Positions 16,620 to 26,870 of a stretch of DNA of 64,000 bases are shown in pieces. This DNA is from Sporolactobacillus kofuensis (GTDB lineage Bacteria > Bacillota > Bacilli > Bacillales > Sporolactobacillaceae): NCBI RefSeq assembly GCF_042660205.1, contig NZ_JBHSTQ010000002.1, positions 62,001-126,000 of the forward strand, written 5' to 3'. A program made the translations under genes and the position numbers. The stretch's first letter is position 1; each line of letters begins with the position of its first letter. A model generated the notes under the pieces. The model was not told where the DNA came from and searched no databases. It worked only from the letters and a program-made list of their open reading frames with translations.

Positions 16620-19600
16620 TCAGAAAAGAGACAGTTGATTCGCATCTGGCATCCCTTCGAGGCAACCTTGACCATCCAAGTATTCAAGGACTGTCTTAGA
16701 GACTTTTGCACGTTTCTGCAAATCTTCTTTTGATAGAAATTCTCCATCCTCTCGTGCTTTGGCAATTGCCTTTGCAGCATTCGTTCCCACGCCGGGGATC
16801 GCATTAAAAGGAGGAATCAGCGAATCGCCTTCAACAAGAAAACGTGTGGCATCTGAACGATACAAGTCAACCGCTTGGAAACTCAGTCCTCGTTCGCACA
16901 TTTCTAGTGCAACTTCAAGAACCGTTAATAAACTTTTCTCTTTGGGAAGTGCGTCATTTCCCTTTTTCTCAATTTCGTCCATCTTGTTACGAATCGCATC
17001 CGATCCACGTTTCATGACATCGACATCGAAATCATCTGCACGAACAGAGAAATAGGTGGCATAGAAAAGAATTGGATAGTGAACCTTAAAATAGGATATC
17101 CGAATCGCCATTAATACATAGGCGGTCGCATGGGCTTTTGGAAACATGTATTTTATCTTTAGACAAGAGTCCATATACCACCCAGGGACGTTGTTCTCCT
17201 TCATTTCAGCGATCCAATCGTCATTTAAACCCTTACCTTTTCGTACCGATTCCATGATATTGAATGCGTGCGAGGGTTCCAGTCCCTGATGCATCAAATC
17301 AATCATAATATCATCACGACAGGAAATAACATCGCGCAAGACACAAGTCCCATCTTCGATCAATACTTGTGCATTGCCGAGCCATACATCGGTTCCATGT
17401 GACAAACCGGAAATTTGCACTAATTCTGCAAAAGTCGTTGGCTTAGTGTCTTCCAGCATTTGTCGCACAAACCGTGTCCCAAATTCAGGAATTCCTAGTG
17501 TTCCTGTTTTACAACGAATCTGTTCGCCTGTAACCCCTAATGATTCGGTGGTGCTGAAAATTTTCATAACTTCTTTATCATCAGTAGGGATCGTTTTCGG
17601 ATCAATACCGCTCAAGTCTTGCAGCATGCGAATCACCGTAGGATCATCGTGCCCGAGAATATCCAGTTTCAGAATATTGTCATGGATGGAATGAAAATCA
17701 AAGTGGGTGGTTTTCCATTCCGCCGTCTTATCATCTGCCGGAAATTGGACCGGTGTAAAATCATAGATTTCCATATCACGGGGGACCACCACAATACCAC
17801 CTGGGTGCTGGCCGGTCGTTCGTTTTGCACCGGTACATCCAGCTGCGAGCCGGTCACGCTCAGCACCTCTGAAACTTGAGCCGGTATCTTCCTCATAGCC
17901 CTTCACATAACCATACGCCGTCTTATCTGCAATTGTACCAATTGTACCGGCACGGTACACTTTATCCTCACCGAACAAGACCTTCGTATAGTTGTGTGCA
18001 ACCGGTTGATAATCTCCTGAGAAGTTTAAGTCAATATCCGGAACCTTATCCCCTTTGAACCCAAGGAATGTCTCAAAAGGTATATCATGTCCTTCCTTTT
18101 TCATTGCTGTCCCACATTCAGGGCAAGCTTTATCAGGCAAGTCAAAACCACAGGCCACAGAGCCATCGGTAAAGAATTCTACATGATGACACGAAGGGCA
18201 TAAATAATGAGGCGGCAGTGGATTAACCTCAGTAATTTCGAGCATGGTCGCAACCAATGATGAACCTACCGATCCACGCGACCCGACTAGATAACCATCA
18301 GACAGCGACTTCTTCACAAGTTTGTGTGCAATCAAATAAATGACAGAGAAACCGTGCCCAATAATACTCTTTACCTCTTTATCCAACCTTTTTTCTACCA
18401 ACTCAGGCAGTTTCTCTCCGTATAGTGCATGTGCGCGACTATACGTTTTATCCTTGACCTCTTCTTCAGCGCCATCAATCGTTGGTGTGTAAAGTTTGTC
18501 TTTAACGGGTAGAACATCCTCTATTTGATCCACAATTGCATTCGGATTCGTCACGACCACTTGTTCCGCTTTTTCTTCACCAAGAAAGCTCATGCATTCA
18601 AGCATTTCATCGGTTGTTCGGAAATGGACATCCGGTTGAGTCTGCCGATTCAACGGATTAGCTGCTTGAGATGTAATTAAAATCTTTCGATAGATCTTAT
18701 CGTATTCATCCAGATAATGGACATCACCGGTGGCGACGACCGGCTTATTCATTTTTTCTCCGAGTTTGACTAACTTGATCATGACATCCTTCAGTGCAAG
18801 TTCGTCCCTAACGATCCCTTTTTCCACAAGGTGATAATAATTGGAAGGCGGTTGAATCTCAATATAATCGTAGAATTCCGCCACTTTTTCGGCAAGTTCG
18901 GCAGACTTCTGCATCATCGTCTCAAATAATTCACCTTTATCACAACCAGACCCTACAAGAATACCTTCTCGATATTTCGTAAGAAGTGATCGAGGGATTC
19001 GGGGTACACGGTAGAAATAGGCAACATGGGAAAGTGAAATCAATTTATAGAGATTCTTCAACCCTGTTTGATTTTTCACGAGTAAGATGATATGTGACGG
19101 GCGAATCCGATCCAGGTTACCCTTTCCAAGATTATCATTAAGTTGGTCATGATAATTCATGCCTTTTTCTGCAGCATCTTTTAGCATTTTCCAAGCTAAA
19201 TAGCCAGTTGCTTCTGTGTCATAAATAGCTCGGTGATGGTGCGTGAGCTCAATATTGAATGCTTTACAAAGTGTATCAAGTTTGTGATTTTTAAATTCAG
19301 GATAGAGAAAACGGCCCAGTTCCAACGTGTCAATAACAGGATTAACAGCTTTCTCATGACCTAATTTCTGATAGGCGGTATTTAAAAATCCCATATCAAA
19401 TGTTGCATTGTGGGCAACCAAAATCGCATCCCCTGCAAACGAACGGAACTCTTCAACAACTTGATCAGCATCTGGAGCATCCGCAAGCATTTCATCGGTG
19501 ATGCTCGTCAATTCGATTATTTTCTGTGGTAAGGGATGATGTGGATTGGCAAACTGATCAAACTTCTCGAGAACCTCACCATTTTTCATCTTAACCGCTG

Positions 19601-20930
19601 CAAGTTCGATAATCGTATCGTATACCGCAGACAAACCAGTCGTTTCCACATCAAAGACAACATAAGTTTCGTCAGCAAGAGCCCGATGCGCCATATTGTA
19701 TGCAATTGGAACGCCATCATCAATGAGGTTTGCTTCAATACCATACACGACTTTAATCCCATTCTTTTTCCCAGCTGTGTAAGCTTCTGGATAGGATTGG
19801 GCAACACCATGATCGGTTATCGCGATTGCACGATGACCCCATTGTTTTGCTCGTTTAATTAATGCGGATGCGGTAACCACAGCATCCATTTGACTCATTA
19901 CAGTATGTGCATGCAGCTCGACACGTTTCTGCCCTTCCGGTGCGGAATCCTTTTTCATATTCGGCGTGATTTCTTCGATATCGTTTGCTATCATCACCAA
20001 ATCCCTTGCAAAACTATCATTTTGGACACCACCGCGTACTTTAACCCACATTCCTTTATGCAGCTTTCCAAACTTCTCTGCGTCCTCCTTATCACGGGAG
20101 AATACTTTCACCATTAATGAGTCGGTATAGTCCGTAATCTTAAAGAGGAGCAATGTACGTCCGCTGCGCAATTCACGCGTTTCCGAGTCAAAAATATACC
20201 CCTGTATCGTAATTCGACGTTCTTCATCCTGTATTGTTTCAATGGATACAGGTTCATCATGGATATCATAGCCAACCTTGAATGGTCCGCTCTCTTCATT
20301 TCCTGACGCATGATCAGCCTCTTGTTGCTTTTGACGTTCGATCATTGCCTGCACAACTTTCTGCTGATCTTCTGCTTCACGTTGTTTGACAAATGTATCA
20401 TACGCCTTTGAACGATCTTCCGAGTTGATTTTCACATCTATGGAAACGGGCGGAAATCCGAAAACACGTAGTTTTTCATTGAGCGCTTTGGGAATTTTTC
20501 TTTTGATCAAACCTGATTCAGCTTCACTATTTGCAGAGAAAGTGATCAGGTGATCATGTACTTCAGGTTGTTGACGTGTGAGACAATCCTTCAATGAGGG
20601 ATAATCTTCACAGAGTTGCGTGCATGCTACTGGCCAATACTGTTTGAGATATTGTTCAGCGCCTGCTGAATCACGGATATGAAAGGACATCGTTAGTGAA
20701 GAAACGACAGATTGAAAATGCTTTTGCAAACTGGATTCAAACCATTCATAGACTTGGTAAGGGAGCACACCGTTCAGCAAAAACTCAAAATGCCACCGCC
20801 GTTCACTGCGAAAGACAGATAATTTTTCAATTTCAGCTTGATTAAAATAGTCTTCAACCCATTGCTCAGGCGTTTCTAGATGCTCGAGCAAGAGCATCAG
20901 TCGATCATGATTGGAAGCAGGATCAGTCAT
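16620..20930 (-). CDS. polC: DNA polymerase III alpha subunit, PolC type
   Basis: Main replicative polymerase of low-GC Gram-positives. The 1436 residues (B. subtilis 1437) show the OB-fold region, a PHP domain (HAHTVMSQMDAV) interrupted by the DEDDh proofreading exonuclease (FDVETTGLSAVYDTIIELA), a zinc-binding segment (CPSCHHVEFF and CPECG), the palm catalytic motif PDIDLNFSGDYQ and the SRGSVGSSL motif. ATG behind AAGGAGAGAAGG. It lies downstream of the proS terminator, so it is probably transcribed separately, although no strong promoter stands out in the 90-base gap. Confidence 0.98.
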   Translation of the reverse strand: MTDPASNHDRLMLLLEHLETPEQWVEDYFNQAEIEKLSVFRSERRWHFEFLLNGVLPYQVYEWFESSLQKHFQSVVSSLTMSFHIRDSAGAEQYLKQYWPVACTQLCEDYPSLKDCLTRQQPEVHDHLITFSANSEAESGLIKRKIPKALNEKLRVFGFPPVSIDVKINSEDRSKAYDTFVKQREAEDQQKVVQAMIERQKQQEADHASGNEESGPFKVGYDIHDEPVSIETIQDEERRITIQGYIFDSETRELRSGRTLLLFKITDYTDSLMVKVFSRDKEDAEKFGKLHKGMWVKVRGGVQNDSFARDLVMIANDIEEITPNMKKDSAPEGQKRVELHAHTVMSQMDAVVTASALIKRAKQWGHRAIAITDHGVAQSYPEAYTAGKKNGIKVVYGIEANLIDDGVPIAYNMAHRALADETYVVFDVETTGLSAVYDTIIELAAVKMKNGEVLEKFDQFANPHHPLPQKIIELTSITDEMLADAPDADQVVEEFRSFAGDAILVAHNATFDMGFLNTAYQKLGHEKAVNPVIDTLELGRFLYPEFKNHKLDTLCKAFNIELTHHHRAIYDTEATGYLAWKMLKDAAEKGMNYHDQLNDNLGKGNLDRIRPSHIILLVKNQTGLKNLYKLISLSHVAYFYRVPRIPRSLLTKYREGILVGSGCDKGELFETMMQKSAELAEKVAEFYDYIEIQPPSNYYHLVEKGIVRDELALKDVMIKLVKLGEKMNKPVVATGDVHYLDEYDKIYRKILITSQAANPLNRQTQPDVHFRTTDEMLECMSFLGEEKAEQVVVTNPNAIVDQIEDVLPVKDKLYTPTIDGAEEEVKDKTYSRAHALYGEKLPELVEKRLDKEVKSIIGHGFSVIYLIAHKLVKKSLSDGYLVGSRGSVGSSLVATMLEITEVNPLPPHYLCPSCHHVEFFTDGSVACGFDLPDKACPECGTAMKKEGHDIPFETFLGFKGDKVPDIDLNFSGDYQPVAHNYTKVLFGEDKVYRAGTIGTIADKTAYGYVKGYEEDTGSSFRGAERDRLAAGCTGAKRTTGQHPGGIVVVPRDMEIYDFTPVQFPADDKTAEWKTTHFDFHSIHDNILKLDILGHDDPTVIRMLQDLSGIDPKTIPTDDKEVMKIFSTTESLGVTGEQIRCKTGTLGIPEFGTRFVRQMLEDTKPTTFAELVQISGLSHGTDVWLGNAQVLIEDGTCVLRDVISCRDDIMIDLMHQGLEPSHAFNIMESVRKGKGLNDDWIAEMKENNVPGWYMDSCLKIKYMFPKAHATAYVLMAIRISYFKVHYPILFYATYFSVRADDFDVDVMKRGSDAIRNKMDEIEKKGNDALPKEKSLLTVLEVALEMCERGLSFQAVDLYRSDATRFLVEGDSLIPPFNAIPGVGTNAAKAIAKAREDGEFLSKEDLQKRAKVSKTVLEYLDGQGCLEGMPDANQLSLF

Positions 20931-21023
20931 ATCCTTCTCTCCTTTCTTTCTATTATTCTACTAAATCAAAAAGCTGAAAGCTATGTGCTTATTCTTCTTT
21001 AAATGAATGATTGCAGCGATCTA

Positions 21024-21052
21024 AATAGAAAAAGGAGCTCTGCAGCTCCTTT
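21024..21052 (-). terminator. Rho-independent terminator after proS
   Basis: A 9-bp stem (AAAGGAGCT / AGCTCCTTT) with a 4-base loop, followed by TTCTATTT on the minus strand. It begins about 15 bases past the proS stop codon. Confidence 0.85.
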
Positions 21053-21066
21053 CAATTGTCTATCTT

Positions 21067-22704
21067 TTAATCAAGTGTTTTCAGCAATTGATCCACTGTT
21101 TCCGGTAATGATACCGCTTGTGTTTCATTCCGTGCTTTATCTTTCCGTGTGGCAATTTCTACGATATTTTCGGATGCCTTTTTGCCAACAATTACTTGTA
21201 CCGGGCAACCGATTAATTCACTATCCGCAAATTTGACACCTGGTCTTTCTTTACGATCATCCCAAAGAACATCATAACCTAAGTCAACAAACTGTTGATA
21301 TAATTGTTCAGATAACTTGTATTGATCTTCATTCTTTGGATTTACAGTGATCAGATGAAGAGTAAACGGAGCAAGTGACTTTGGCCAAATCATTCCGCCT
21401 TCATCGTGATACTGCTCACAAATTGCTGAAAGCGTCCGTGAAACACCAATGCCGTAGCAACCCATGATCAATGGTTTTGCTTTTCCTTCTGCATCTAGAT
21501 AAGTTGCATTCATCGCTTCAGAGTATTTCGTTCCAAGCTTGAAGACTTGTCCAATCTCAATGCCCTTTGCGAAGCGAATCGTTCCTTTTCCATCCGGTGA
21601 AGGATCACCTTCTTTAATAAAACGGAAATCATCATAAGCTACAATGTTCAGATCCCGTTCTGGATCAAGGTGGAGATAGGTGACATCTTCAAATTTATTA
21701 TAAAGTACAGATTGAGACAAGTGCTTTACACCGTTATCCGCGAATACACGGACATTTGAATCAGTCTTCATTAAATTAAAATCTGCAGGGATGGGTTCAA
21801 GTAAGTCAGTCGCCATTACATTCTTTAATTTAACGTCATTCATTTCATCAGATGCTTTAATAAATACAACCACGGTTTCTGTTCTTGTTTTAAAGGCTTG
21901 AGCAATGATTTCCTGCTCATTCGCTTCCTGTTTTCCGGCTACCTTTTCTAATGGTTGTGTAGCTTCCTTCTCAGATGCATCCGTATCCAGTACTGCTGCC
22001 ATCTCAAGATTTGCAGCATAATTTGATTGATCAGAATAGGCAATTGTATCTTCGCCAATCTCTGCTAAGGCTTGGAATTCGTGCGTATCTTTACCACCGA
22101 TTGCACCTGAGTCTGCAAGTACCGCTCGGAACTTCAAACCGCAACGTTCGAAGATTCGGCAGTAGGCAGTGTACATCGCCCAATACGTCTTATCCAAACT
22201 TTCGGCAGAATCATGAAACGAGTACGCATCCTTCATGATAAATTCTCTTCCACGGAGCAGACCAAACCGTGGCCTTTTCTCATCGCGGTATTTTGTTTGT
22301 ATTTGATAAAGATTCATTGGCAATTTTTTATATGAATTGAGGAAATCACGGACAAGACTTGTTATCAGCTCTTCTCCTGTGGCACCAAGCGCGAAATAAC
22401 GACCGTGCCTGTCCTTAAGCCGCATTAATTCCGGACCATAAACATCCCAGCGCCCGGTTTCATGCCATAATTCAGCAGGTTGCATTGCCGGCATCAGTAA
22501 TTCTTGAGCACCTGCACGATCCATTTCCTCACGAATAATCGTTTCGATTTTCTTAATTATTTTATAGCCAAGTGGAAGGTACGAATAAACACCCGAAGCA
22601 TTCTGTCTGATAAAACCGCCACGTAAGAGCAATTGATGGCTTGCTGATTCAGCGTCTGCTGGTGTTTCCTTCATAGTTGGAATAAACATTTGGCTTTGTT
22701 TCAT
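21067..22704 (-). CDS. proS: Prolyl-tRNA synthetase
   Basis: Class II synthetase of the bacterial ProS type. Motif 2 (TKYRDEKRPRFGLLRGREFIMKDAYSFH) and motif 3 (GCYGIGVSRTLSAICEQ) flank an inserted YbaK-like editing domain (about residues 225-380). A C-terminal anticodon-binding domain follows. ATG at 22704 follows GAGGTGG, giving 545 residues, slightly short of B. subtilis (564) but complete. Last gene of the uppS-cdsA-dxr-rasP-proS cluster. Confidence 0.97.
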   Translation of the reverse strand: MKQSQMFIPTMKETPADAESASHQLLLRGGFIRQNASGVYSYLPLGYKIIKKIETIIREEMDRAGAQELLMPAMQPAELWHETGRWDVYGPELMRLKDRHGRYFALGATGEELITSLVRDFLNSYKKLPMNLYQIQTKYRDEKRPRFGLLRGREFIMKDAYSFHDSAESLDKTYWAMYTAYCRIFERCGLKFRAVLADSGAIGGKDTHEFQALAEIGEDTIAYSDQSNYAANLEMAAVLDTDASEKEATQPLEKVAGKQEANEQEIIAQAFKTRTETVVVFIKASDEMNDVKLKNVMATDLLEPIPADFNLMKTDSNVRVFADNGVKHLSQSVLYNKFEDVTYLHLDPERDLNIVAYDDFRFIKEGDPSPDGKGTIRFAKGIEIGQVFKLGTKYSEAMNATYLDAEGKAKPLIMGCYGIGVSRTLSAICEQYHDEGGMIWPKSLAPFTLHLITVNPKNEDQYKLSEQLYQQFVDLGYDVLWDDRKERPGVKFADSELIGCPVQVIVGKKASENIVEIATRKDKARNETQAVSLPETVDQLLKTLD

Positions 22705-22752
22705 TGTGACCACCTCAACTGTATAAACTCAAATTCATAAAACAAAGTGCGC

Positions 22753-24015
22753 CTAGCGCGAAAAAAGGTTCTGCAAATCATTCCAGGTGACCAGCAGCAT
22801 GAGTAGCATAAGGAATGCAAAGCCGATAAAATGAACAAGCGCTTCTTTCTGCGGTTCCACCGGCTTTCCTCGCAATGCCTCCAAAATGAGAAAAAGCAAG
22901 CGTCCGCCATCAAGCGCAGGAAGCGGCAATAGGTTGATTACTGCCAGATTAACACTGAGGAATGCAGTCCAGTTTAAGACAAAGAATAAACCTTGAGCAA
23001 CCACCTCACCGGTCGCATGATAGATACCTACCGGTCCTGCTAATTTATTGAGATCAAACCCGCCGGTTACCAGCATCTTCAATCCAACTAGCTCCATTTT
23101 CACCCAATAATAGGTTTGACTAAAGCCTGCACCTACTGATGCAATAAAGGAATGCCTCGTTGGTTGATAGACACCAATAACGCCTTCAAACTTACCATTT
23201 TCGCCTTTGCGTTGACCTGTTATTAACGATACTTGTTTCTGACGACCGTTACGTTCAACTGTTAAATGAATGTTTTCTTTTGGATGATCGCTCACATAAT
23301 TGACAATCCCCTGCCAGTTCATTGTCCGGTGTCCATCAATTTGAACAATACGATCACCGGCAACTAAACCAGATTTTTCTGCGGGATAACCATTAATTAC
23401 TTTCCCCAGCACAGGTTCATTTGATGGAACGCCCTGAATACTGAAATAAATAATGAAGATGACCACGGCTAAGATCAAGTTCATGAGCGGCCCGGCAAAT
23501 ATGGTTAGAAACCGTGCGAGCAGCGGTTTGGAAGCAAATTGGCGATCACGTGGTGCAATTTGGAAGTCTTGATTATCGGCTAGATAGGTTGCATCACGGT
23601 TCACTGTATAGCTGACAAGAGGCCCATCCTCTTGTTCATATCCGGACAGGATAAGTTTCTCATCAAGATCACATCTCTCAACCGTAATAAATCGTGCATC
23701 GGGATGCTTTTCTAAGTGATCACTGACAATTCTTGAAACATGTCCTCTTCTATCCAAGTAGACCCCAATACTTTGCCCAGGTTTCACTTCAAAAGTTTCA
23801 GGATCTTCACCCGCCATACGTACGTAGCCGCCAATTGGGAGCAAACGCAAGGTATAGACTGTCTCGCCTTTCTTAACTGCAAAAATTTTCGGGCCAAATC
23901 CAATTGCGTACTCACGACACAAAATTCCCGAGCGTTTGGCAACGATTAAATGGCCAAATTCATGGATCGAAACGAGAAGTCCGAAAATGATCACAACGAT
24001 AATCAAAGTTTCCAA
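22753..24015 (-). CDS. rasP: Site-2 intramembrane zinc protease RasP/RseP
   Basis: Membrane metalloprotease performing regulated intramembrane proteolysis (anti-sigma factors and FtsL in B. subtilis). The catalytic HEFGH is at residues 18-22 in the first membrane segment. A PDZ domain lies mid-protein (GYPAEKSGLVAGDRIVQIDG), and the second metal-ligand motif NLLPLPALDGGR is in a later membrane segment. TTG start behind AGAGGTG; 420 residues (B. subtilis 422). Between dxr and proS, as in B. subtilis. Confidence 0.96.
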   Translation of the reverse strand: METLIIVVIIFGLLVSIHEFGHLIVAKRSGILCREYAIGFGPKIFAVKKGETVYTLRLLPIGGYVRMAGEDPETFEVKPGQSIGVYLDRRGHVSRIVSDHLEKHPDARFITVERCDLDEKLILSGYEQEDGPLVSYTVNRDATYLADNQDFQIAPRDRQFASKPLLARFLTIFAGPLMNLILAVVIFIIYFSIQGVPSNEPVLGKVINGYPAEKSGLVAGDRIVQIDGHRTMNWQGIVNYVSDHPKENIHLTVERNGRQKQVSLITGQRKGENGKFEGVIGVYQPTRHSFIASVGAGFSQTYYWVKMELVGLKMLVTGGFDLNKLAGPVGIYHATGEVVAQGLFFVLNWTAFLSVNLAVINLLPLPALDGGRLLFLILEALRGKPVEPQKEALVHFIGFAFLMLLMLLVTWNDLQNLFSR

Positions 24016-24034
24016 GAGCTTGACACCTCTGCTT

Positions 24035-25183
24035 TTACATTATTTGTTTCATGACAAAAGCGCGGGTTTCCTTATCAACGGCTTCAATGGTCTCTAGATC
24101 AGGCATCTGAATCCTATCGTGCTGATCAAGCGCCATTTCTACATACCGTTCGATATCCAGAAACTTAATTTTTCCGGAAAGAAAAGCCTGAACTGCTGTT
24201 TCATTTGCAGCATTCAGCACAGTTGGCATTGAACCGCCAATTTTTCCCGCATGATATGCTAATGATACGCTTGGATAGCGTTGCATGTCCACTTTTTGAA
24301 AATGCAAACTTCCTATTTCCCATAGATTCAGTTGCTTGGTTTGTTTTAGCTCAAATCGTGAAGGATAGGTCAGTGCGTATTGAATCGGGACAAGCATGCT
24401 TGGCATACCCAATTGAGCAATGACACTATGATCAGCATATTCAACTAATGAGTGAACAATACTTTCTCTGTGGATAATCGTATCTATTTTTTCGTAAGGC
24501 ATATCGAAGAGCCAATGCGCTTCAATAACTTCGAGCCCTTTATTCATCATAGTCGCTGAATCGACCGTTATCTTTGCACCCATTGACCAGTTCGGGTGGT
24601 TTAAAGCATCTTCAATGGTCACTTCGGAAAGCTCGTCACGGCTTTTGTCTCTGAAGCTGCCTCCTGAAGCAGTCAGGATTAATCGTGAAATAGCTGAGCG
24701 GTCCTGTCCTTGCATTGATTGAAAAATCGCTGAATGCTCACTATCAATAGGCAGTATGGAAACACCGTGCTCAGCTGCACTTTTCATGACCAAGTGTCCC
24801 GCAGTGACAAGTGTTTCTTTATTTGCAAGCCCTATCGTCTTCCCTGCTTTGATCGCTGCAAGCGTGGGCTCTAATCCAATACTCCCAAGAACAGCATTAA
24901 CAAGTAGATCACTTTCTGGATGCACTGCTGTCTCAATCATACCTTCAACACCATAAACTAAACGAATATGTGAATCCAATTGATTGCTGAGTTGATCAGC
25001 GATCTGTTTGTTTTTCACAGCAACAAGTTTTGGTTGAAATTCATGGATTAAAGGCAGAGCAGTCTTAATATTCTCGCCAAATGCAAGCGCTACAACCGAA
25101 AAATGTTCGGGATGTTCACGAATAACATCTAGGGTTTGAAGGCCTACTGAACCTGTCGCCCCAAGTAAACTAATCTTCTTCAA
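24035..25183 (-). CDS. dxr: 1-deoxy-D-xylulose 5-phosphate reductoisomerase
   Basis: Second step of the non-mevalonate isoprenoid pathway, making 2-C-methylerythritol 4-phosphate. The N-terminal NADPH motif LLGATGSVGLQTLDVI and the metal/active-site segment PIDSEHSAIFQ are present, with the C-terminal alpha-helical domain. 382 residues. TTG start with GGAGGAAA upstream. It shares a cluster with uppS, which uses the pathway's products. Confidence 0.97.
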   Translation of the reverse strand: MKKISLLGATGSVGLQTLDVIREHPEHFSVVALAFGENIKTALPLIHEFQPKLVAVKNKQIADQLSNQLDSHIRLVYGVEGMIETAVHPESDLLVNAVLGSIGLEPTLAAIKAGKTIGLANKETLVTAGHLVMKSAAEHGVSILPIDSEHSAIFQSMQGQDRSAISRLILTASGGSFRDKSRDELSEVTIEDALNHPNWSMGAKITVDSATMMNKGLEVIEAHWLFDMPYEKIDTIIHRESIVHSLVEYADHSVIAQLGMPSMLVPIQYALTYPSRFELKQTKQLNLWEIGSLHFQKVDMQRYPSVSLAYHAGKIGGSMPTVLNAANETAVQAFLSGKIKFLDIERYVEMALDQHDRIQMPDLETIEAVDKETRAFVMKQIM

Positions 25184-25196
25184 GACAATTTCCTCC

Positions 25197-25988
25197 TCAA
25201 CCTATTAGTCCAAATACATAAAGCAGCGGGAGGACGAAGATTAAACTATCGAATCGATCGAGCAGTCCCCCGTGACCGGGCAGAAGATTACCGGAATCCT
25301 TCACGTTAAAAAATCGTTTCACAGCAGATTCTGCCAAATCGCCAAGTTGCCCGACTATTGATATGAGTAACGTAACGCCAATCAATGTTAGCCATGAAGC
25401 ATAGAGCATCTTCCCGAAAATAATCTGGAATATTGCTGCAACGACTAGCGCGGTAATAATTGCGCCAATGGACCCTTCCCTCGTTTTATTGGGACTTAGA
25501 TTAGGCGCCAGTTTGTTCCTGCCGAACTTTCGGCCAACAAAATAGGCACCACTGTCCGTTGCCCAAATCACAATCTGAACAAATAAGATTAATGCTAGAC
25601 TGTCTATCCGGATTCGAATAAGCAAATAAAATGGGATACTTATGTAAAAAACGGAAAAAAACAGATAGGCTATCTTGGGATAGGAACATTGATTCTTCGT
25701 TAGTACCATCAAACCTAACAGAAGTAATGCTAGAAGAATAAATGCTTTGAGCCAAACCGAATAGACTATTGACAGCGGTGCTAATGCAGTAAGTACAAAA
25801 AAGGCAACAGCTAATGCGCCAAGAAGAACTTCAGGTGAATAATAACGAAGTTTATTCATTTCAGCGAGTTCAATAAAGCTTATCACTGCAATGGCTGCAA
25901 CAAATAATGTAAAAGGAAATGAGCCGATCCATAGTAATGCGAGATAGACGGCTCCGGCTAGAATACCGGTAATGATTCGCTGTCTCAT
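25197..25988 (-). CDS. cdsA: Phosphatidate cytidylyltransferase
   Basis: Integral membrane enzyme making CDP-diacylglycerol for phospholipid synthesis. Several hydrophobic segments cover most of the 263 residues, and the CDP-transferase signature near the C terminus (ESAVKRFFNVKDSGNLLPGHGGLLDRFDSL) is intact. Its ATG overlaps the uppS stop by four bases (ATGA), indicating translational coupling. Confidence 0.96.
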   Translation of the reverse strand: MRQRIITGILAGAVYLALLWIGSFPFTLFVAAIAVISFIELAEMNKLRYYSPEVLLGALAVAFFVLTALAPLSIVYSVWLKAFILLALLLLGLMVLTKNQCSYPKIAYLFFSVFYISIPFYLLIRIRIDSLALILFVQIVIWATDSGAYFVGRKFGRNKLAPNLSPNKTREGSIGAIITALVVAAIFQIIFGKMLYASWLTLIGVTLLISIVGQLGDLAESAVKRFFNVKDSGNLLPGHGGLLDRFDSLIFVLPLLYVFGLIG

Positions 25989-26767
25989 TTTTTCTCGCTT
26001 CCTTCCATTAGTCCACCGTAACGGCGTTGTCTCGAAGCAAAGACTTTTACAGCGTCTTGAAGACTCTGTTCATTGAAATCCGGCCAATATTCATCTGAAA
26101 AATAAAGTTCCGTATAAGCGAGCTGCCAGAGCATGAAATTACTGAGTCTAATTTCTCCACCTGTACGTATCAAAAGATCAGGATCCGGCAAAGGACTCAG
26201 CAAATGCTCAGCAATCATACTTTCCGTAATTTCTTCAGCATCAAGTTTTTGATCCTGAACATCACGGGCAATCATTTTAACGGCATTGACAATTTCTGCA
26301 TGGCTCCCATAGTTCAGTGCAAAATTCAGGATTAATCCTGTATTTTCTTTTGTCTTCTCGCTGGCGCTTTTGACAGCATCCAAAGTATATGAAGGAAGAC
26401 GTGATAAATCTCCCATTGCACGAACCTGAACGTTTTGTTCGATCAGTTCTTTAAGATACGTAGTTAAAAACTGTTGGGGCAATTTCATTAGAAAATCGAC
26501 TTCAGCCTTTGGACGCTTCCAGTTTTCAGTTGAAAAAGCGTAAAGAGTCAAGACTTTGACACCGAGTCTATCCGCTTCCTTTGTCACGCGTTTCACCGTT
26601 TTCATTGCTTCGCGGTGCCCAGCAATCCTTGGAAGGCCTCTTTTTTTCGCCCATCGTCCATTTCCATCCATAATGATCGCCACATGTTCAGGGATCTTTT
26701 CAGTTAATTGTTCTTGATGGTTTTCATTGCCCATTTTTCCCGTTTTAAAGGAAAATTTATCAAACAT
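25985..26767 (-). CDS. uppS: Undecaprenyl diphosphate synthase
   Basis: Cis-prenyltransferase making the C55 lipid carrier for cell-wall synthesis. The catalytic aspartate is Asp34 in IIMDGNGRWAKKRG, and the family motifs LTLYAFSTENWKRP and RTGGEIRLSNFMLWQ are present. ATG at 26767 is chosen because AATGGGGG precedes it and it gives 260 residues (B. subtilis 260). The longer frame to 26845 has no support. Overlaps cdsA by ATGA. Confidence 0.96.
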   Translation of the reverse strand: MFDKFSFKTGKMGNENHQEQLTEKIPEHVAIIMDGNGRWAKKRGLPRIAGHREAMKTVKRVTKEADRLGVKVLTLYAFSTENWKRPKAEVDFLMKLPQQFLTTYLKELIEQNVQVRAMGDLSRLPSYTLDAVKSASEKTKENTGLILNFALNYGSHAEIVNAVKMIARDVQDQKLDAEEITESMIAEHLLSPLPDPDLLIRTGGEIRLSNFMLWQLAYTELYFSDEYWPDFNEQSLQDAVKVFASRQRRYGGLMEGSEKK

Positions 26768-26870
26768 TGATTTTCCCCCATTACTGATACTGAGACATTC
26801 CGGATGCCACAAATTGGTATCATTCCCACTACGTCTCTTGGACAAGCGGTCGGCTTGATGCGTTTGATGA